Position numbers and translations under genes: made by a program. The notes under the pieces were generated by a model, which saw nothing but the letters and a program-made list of their open reading frames with translations, made no database searches and was not told the DNA's origin. Below are positions 60,619-64,000 of a DNA stretch of 64,000 bases, in pieces (within the stretch, counting starts at the first letter, position 1; the number at the start of each line of letters is the position of its first letter). Origin of the DNA: Rhodanobacter_A agri. Its GTDB lineage: Bacteria > Pseudomonadota > Gammaproteobacteria > Xanthomonadales > Rhodanobacteraceae. The stretch is from positions 1-64,000 of the forward strand of contig NZ_JADIKL010000004.1 of NCBI RefSeq assembly GCF_044904705.1, written 5' to 3'.

Positions 60619-62883
60619 CTACAGTTCCCAGTGCAGCTCGCCGAACCAGGTGCGGCCGGCATAGGGATGGTAGACCCAGTAATGCTGGTTGGTGAGGTTG
60701 TCCACGCCCAGCGAGGCGGTCCATTGCCGCGCGAAGCGCCAGCGCAGCTTCGCGTCGGCCACGGTGAAGCGGCTCACTGCGCCGTAGGTGTCCACGAAGT
60801 CGCTGTTGTCCAGCGTGCCGTACTGGCGGCCGGAGTGGCGCAGGCCCAGCGAAGTGTCCCAGCCCGGCGCGAAGCGCCAATCGGCGAACAGGCTGACGCG
60901 CAGGCGCGGGATGCGCGGAAAATTCCTGCCATCCGCCGCGGGGAACTGCTGGTCGCGCAGGGTGGTCGCCTGGTTCCAGGCGGCGCTGGCGGTGAGGTCC
61001 ACCGGGGCGCCGCCGATGTCGGTCAGCGCCAGTTCGCCCTCGATGCCGCGCGTGCGCACCCGGTCGATGTTCTGCACATTGGTCACCGGCACCGGCAGAG
61101 TGATGTCGGTCTGCGTGTACAGCGTGTCGGCGACATGATCCTGGAACAGCGATACGCGCCAGTGGCCGTGCGGCAGCGTGCGGATCAGGCTGAGGTCGGT
61201 GGACCAGTCGCGCTCCGGCTGCAGGTTGGGGTTGTTGTTGACGATCGCGTTGCCGGAGACCGAGCCCTGGAACAGTTCCTCGACGGTGGGGTAGCGCACC
61301 GCCTTGCCCCAGGAGAGGCGCAGCTGCCAGTCGCTTGCGAGGTCCCAGTTCAGCGCGGCCTTGGGCGAGAAGTCGCTGCGCCGGCGCGAGGGGTAGTCCA
61401 GCGCGGTGTGGGCGGTCGCCAGCAGGCCATCCCGGGCGCGCCACTGTTCCCAGCGTGCTCCGAGGGTCAGCGCCCAGGCTTCGGTGAAGCTCCACACATC
61501 TTGCAGGTAGAACGCGCTGGTTTGCGTGCGGCCGCCATAGGCGCTGACCAGCGGGCCGTCGGCGGGGCCTCGCCAGTCGCTGGCCGCATGCACGCGCGAG
61601 TCGAGCCGGTAGCGGTCGAGGTGGACGCCGGCATACAGCATGTTTTCGCTGCCGAGCGGACCGGAACTGCGCAGGTCGAGCGTGCTCCAGCCGGAACCGC
61701 TCAGATCGTTCACCGTGCCGGGGCCGCTCCATGTGCCGGCAGCGGACGAGCTGGCCGCATCGTGTTCGAGGCTGTGCTGGTAGTCGTAGCGGCTGGCCAC
61801 GGCATCCCAATGCCAGCCGTTGTCGAGATGGCCGTTGAGCTCGGCGGCATAGAGCACATGGGTCTGGTCGAATGCGCTGGGGGCGAGGCCGCTGGCGGGC
61901 AGTGTCCAGACCTGGCCGCCGGCAACGATGCGGCCGGTATACACCGGCTGCCCGGTGGCGTCGCGGATCAGGCTGCGGGTGGCGTCGTAGGCATGGTTGT
62001 GCCACCAGCCGAGCGTGAACAGCGCGCTGACCTGAGGGGCGATATCGACACCTGCCTGCAAGCTGGCCTGGGTCTGCCGGGTGTGCTCGATGGTGTTGGC
62101 GCCGTAGACCAGTCGCGGCGTGCCGTTGGGGTTGCGGTCCAGCGTGGTGCCGGATACCGGCACGGCGCTGGCCGCGCTGCCGCCGGCCTTGGCGGTGGCG
62201 TACTGCATCGGCTGGCCGTGGTTGTCGAGCTGGTTGAGCGAGAGCAGCCAGCGCCAGCGGCCCTGCCTGTCGCCGAGCTGGGCGGCGAGGCGATGGCCGT
62301 CGTAATCGCTGCCGGCGCCGTAATGGTCGCTGTAGCCTTGGCTGAAATACTGCGCGTCCGCACTGGCGATCAGCCGGTCGGGCAGGCGGGTGTGGATCAG
62401 CACCGTGGTACCCATCGCGTTGCCGGGGTACAGCGCGGAGTAGGGACCGTACAGCACGTCCACTGCCCCGATTTCCCCGGGCGCCACCATGCCCCAGCGT
62501 GGCGCGCCGTCCCAGCCGTTGCTCATCAGGTTGGAGAGCAGCAAGCCGTCGACGTAGAGCAGGCTGCGCGCACTCTGCAGTGTGCCGCTGTTGCGGCCGC
62601 TGATGGTGGCGTTGGGATCGCCGATGTAGCGCTCGCGCACCTGCAGATTGGGGGCGTAGCGTAGTACGTCGGCGCTGTCGGCCAGGTTCTGTTGCTGCAG
62701 GCGCTGGCGCGGGATGTGCACGGTGACGCTGGGCGTGTTCAGCACGGCTGTGTCGCTGGCGTGCACATGCACGGGCGCCAGCGTGGTGGATTGCGGCGGA
62801 GTGTCGGCAAGCGCGACGTTGACGGCGGCAGCCAGCAGCAGCGCGATGGGGAAACGGAGGTCCAAACGACAACCCTTGACCAT
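60619..62883 (-). CDS. TonB-dependent outer-membrane receptor
   Basis: A 754-residue receptor. Signal peptide with AVNVALA-DTPP junction; plug domain with DSADVLRYAPNLQVRERYIGDP, ISGRNSGTLQSARSLLYVDG, GEIGAVDVLYGPYSALYPGNAMG; then a 22-strand-type barrel with NPNLQPERDWSTDLSL and the C-terminal NLTNQHYWVYHPYAGRTWFGELHWEL. The substrate is unknown. No obvious siderophore or B12 gene is near; downstream are a BNR protein and a TlpA-like protein, upstream a RegBA system. Start ATG 62883 lacks a strong ribosome site. Confidence 0.93.
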   Translation of the reverse strand: MVKGCRLDLRFPIALLLAAAVNVALADTPPQSTTLAPVHVHASDTAVLNTPSVTVHIPRQRLQQQNLADSADVLRYAPNLQVRERYIGDPNATISGRNSGTLQSARSLLYVDGLLLSNLMSNGWDGAPRWGMVAPGEIGAVDVLYGPYSALYPGNAMGTTVLIHTRLPDRLIASADAQYFSQGYSDHYGAGSDYDGHRLAAQLGDRQGRWRWLLSLNQLDNHGQPMQYATAKAGGSAASAVPVSGTTLDRNPNGTPRLVYGANTIEHTRQTQASLQAGVDIAPQVSALFTLGWWHNHAYDATRSLIRDATGQPVYTGRIVAGGQVWTLPASGLAPSAFDQTHVLYAAELNGHLDNGWHWDAVASRYDYQHSLEHDAASSSAAGTWSGPGTVNDLSGSGWSTLDLRSSGPLGSENMLYAGVHLDRYRLDSRVHAASDWRGPADGPLVSAYGGRTQTSAFYLQDVWSFTEAWALTLGARWEQWRARDGLLATAHTALDYPSRRRSDFSPKAALNWDLASDWQLRLSWGKAVRYPTVEELFQGSVSGNAIVNNNPNLQPERDWSTDLSLIRTLPHGHWRVSLFQDHVADTLYTQTDITLPVPVTNVQNIDRVRTRGIEGELALTDIGGAPVDLTASAAWNQATTLRDQQFPAADGRNFPRIPRLRVSLFADWRFAPGWDTSLGLRHSGRQYGTLDNSDFVDTYGAVSRFTVADAKLRWRFARQWTASLGVDNLTNQHYWVYHPYAGRTWFGELHWEL

Positions 62884-62919
62884 GGTCCAAGGTTGCCAGC
62901 GTAGCCGCCTTTCGTGGCA

Positions 62920-62941
62920 GCGACAGATGGCGCGTTGTCGC
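62920..62941. promoter_or_regulatory. Inverted repeat GCGACA-N10-TGTCGC upstream of the TonB receptor
   Basis: Perfect 6-bp arms at 62920-62925 and 62936-62941 in the 70-nt gap between regA and the receptor gene. RegA/PrrA-type regulators bind GCG(G/A)C...G(T/N)CGC half-sites with variable spacing, so this is a fitting target. Confidence 0.45.
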
Positions 62942-62953
62942 AGCCGCCGTGAA

Positions 62954-63544
62954 TCAACCCTCGCCGTCGGGCCGTTCGCGCACCGGGTGCTTGCTCAGCT
63001 TGCGCTGCAGGGTGCGCCGGTGCATGCCGAGTCGGCGTGCGGTCTCGGAGATGTTGCCGTTGCATTCGGTGAGCACGCGCTGGATGTGCTCCCATTCCAG
63101 CCGCCGCAGCGCCAGCGGCGCCTCGGGGGCGTCGGGCAAGTCGTCGTCGTCGGCCTCCGCGCCGTTGTCGCCGTCGAGCAGGGCGCGCACCACGGCATCG
63201 GCATCCACCGGCTTGGCAAGGTAGTCGTGGGCGCCGCGCTTGATCGCTTCCACCGCGGTGGCGATCGAGGCGTAGCCGGTGAGCAGCAAGATGCGCATGT
63301 CCGGCACCAGCGAGTGCAGCTCGGGAATCAGGCGCAAGCCGTTTTCCTCGCCCAGTTTGAGATCGAGCACGCAGTAGCGCGGCTGGTGGCGGCGCGCCAG
63401 CATGCGGGCGTCGCCGAGGTTGGTGGCCGAGATCACCTCGAAGCCGCGCGAAGTCAGCGCGCGGGTCAGTACGCGGACGAAGGTGGCGTCGTCATCCACC
63501 AGCAGCAGGGGGCGCGCGGAGGTGGGGTAGGCAGGCTCGTTCAT
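62954..63544 (-). CDS. regA: RegA/PrrA/ActR-type redox response regulator
   Basis: A 196-residue regulator: receiver with LLLVDDDATFVRVLTRAL, D61 (YCVLDLKLGEENGL), LLTGYASIATAVEAIKRGAHDYLAKPVDAD, then an acidic linker and a Fis-type helix-turn-helix (LEWEHIQRVLTECNGNISETARRLGMHRRTLQRKL). The LTGYASIATAVEAIKRGA stretch is very typical of this family, which controls respiration and redox genes. It lies 46 nt downstream of its kinase. Confidence 0.92.
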   Translation of the reverse strand: MNEPAYPTSARPLLLVDDDATFVRVLTRALTSRGFEVISATNLGDARMLARRHQPRYCVLDLKLGEENGLRLIPELHSLVPDMRILLLTGYASIATAVEAIKRGAHDYLAKPVDADAVVRALLDGDNGAEADDDDLPDAPEAPLALRRLEWEHIQRVLTECNGNISETARRLGMHRRTLQRKLSKHPVRERPDGEG

Positions 63545-63590
63545 GCGGGGATTCCGGTGGGGCGACGTCGCCCATTTTGCCGCATGCGGT

Positions 63591-64000
63591 TCAAGGCTGC
63601 GAAATCACCGCCAGCGGCAGGCGCAGGCAGACCACGGCGCCGTCGTCGGTGTTGCGCGCCACCAGCTCGCCGCTGAGGCGCTCGGCGGTGGCCACGGCGA
63701 GGGTGAGGCCGATGCCGAGGCCGGACTGCTTCTGCGAGTGGCCCAGTCGCGCGTTGCCTTCGGTGCTAGCGAAGCCGGGACCGCGGTCGATCACCAGGAA
63801 TTGCAGCCAGTCGCCTTCGCGCTCCACCTGCAGCAGCACTTCACGCGAATCGCGCAGGGCAGAGGCGTCGGCGGCGTTGTTCAGCAGGTTCAGCAGTGCG
63901 TGGCGCAGGCCGGGCGGCACGCGCAAGGGCAGTCGCGCGGTGACGTCGTCCAGTTGCAGCTCCAGTTCGGCCTCGGGGCGCAGCAGCTGGAACCGTTCGG
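63591..64000 (-). CDS. regB: RegB/PrrB-type sensor histidine kinase, 3' part (cut by window edge)
   Basis: Only the C-terminal ~136 residues are in the window; the frame is open to 64000. They form an intact ATPase domain: HALLNLLNNAADASA (N-box with both Asn), IDRGPGF (DxGxG), SGLGIGLTLAVATAERLSGEL (G2). The order kinase-RegA supports a RegB-type redox sensor, but the quinone- and Cys-bearing sensor part is outside. Confidence 0.85.
   Translation of the reverse strand, partial: ERFQLLRPEAELELQLDDVTARLPLRVPPGLRHALLNLLNNAADASALRDSREVLLQVEREGDWLQFLVIDRGPGFASTEGNARLGHSQKQSGLGIGLTLAVATAERLSGELVARNTDDGAVVCLRLPLAVISQP

Overview
The window looks like chromosomal DNA of a high-GC gammaproteobacterium of the Xanthomonadales/Lysobacterales, most likely Rhodanobacteraceae (Rhodanobacter/Dyella/Luteibacter type). 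The basis is gene content and order (gshB-tonB-yqgE-ruvX-pyrB next to a pilGHIJ-chpA twitching cluster; pilT-pilU beside proC-yggT), dense -4 nt gene overlaps, and REP-like elements with a GTAG foot. This assignment is inference from content, not a database match. No rRNA, tRNA, CRISPR array, prophage or transposase gene was seen; the window is core chromosome with dispersed non-coding repeats.

Layout. 0-17 kb: DUF2127 protein, cstA-ybdD (pyruvate uptake), a peptide deformylase, a Tat-exported metallo-beta-lactamase-fold hydrolase, an acyltransferase-3 membrane protein, the aroK-aroB-WGR-hemE run, a small epimerase, a YbjQ-like protein, a P-loop kinase, pdxH-yjbQ-BtuF-like, and an M13 metallopeptidase lipoprotein. 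17-27 kb: proC-yggT, the type IV pilus retraction ATPases pilT and pilU, an unknown lipoprotein, and the gshB-tonB-yqgE-ruvX-pyrB operon. 27-39 kb: a complete Pil-Chp chemosensory operon (pilG, pilH, pilI, pilJ, the 2017-residue kinase chpA, a CheB-like protein, a CheW-like protein, and a tiny membrane protein). With pilT/pilU this sets twitching motility and surface sensing. 39-46 kb: bioA-rsmE, then gspN-hisN-like-membrane protein-nudE-cysQ-mazG, which groups nucleotide housecleaning enzymes, and a secreted GSGD-repeat protein. 46-52 kb: a hairpin-rich repeat island, an ArsB/NhaD-type transporter with a tiny glycine-zipper protein, a GST, and a YbbAP-type ABC exporter divergent from tesA. 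52-59 kb: an OmpR-type regulator with an atypical kinase, a fused SCOT CoA-transferase, a BlaI/M56 pair with two clear operators, and a periplasmic isoaspartyl peptidase. 59-64 kb: TlpA-like protein, secreted BNR protein, TonB-dependent receptor, and a RegA/RegB-type redox two-component system, the last cut by the window edge.

The best candidate for an undescribed system is the last cluster: receptor, a secreted BNR protein whose predicted mature chain starts with His in a Met/His-rich tip and carries a CxCC motif, a periplasmic CxxC thioredoxin-like protein, and an adjacent redox two-component system. I infer a metal (possibly copper) acquisition or handling role; this is untested. The non-coding DNA is also notable: GTAG-footed REP pairs supply the TAG stop codon of three genes, and hairpins in the 46 kb island share a TCCT loop while their stems differ, as if structure rather than sequence is kept.
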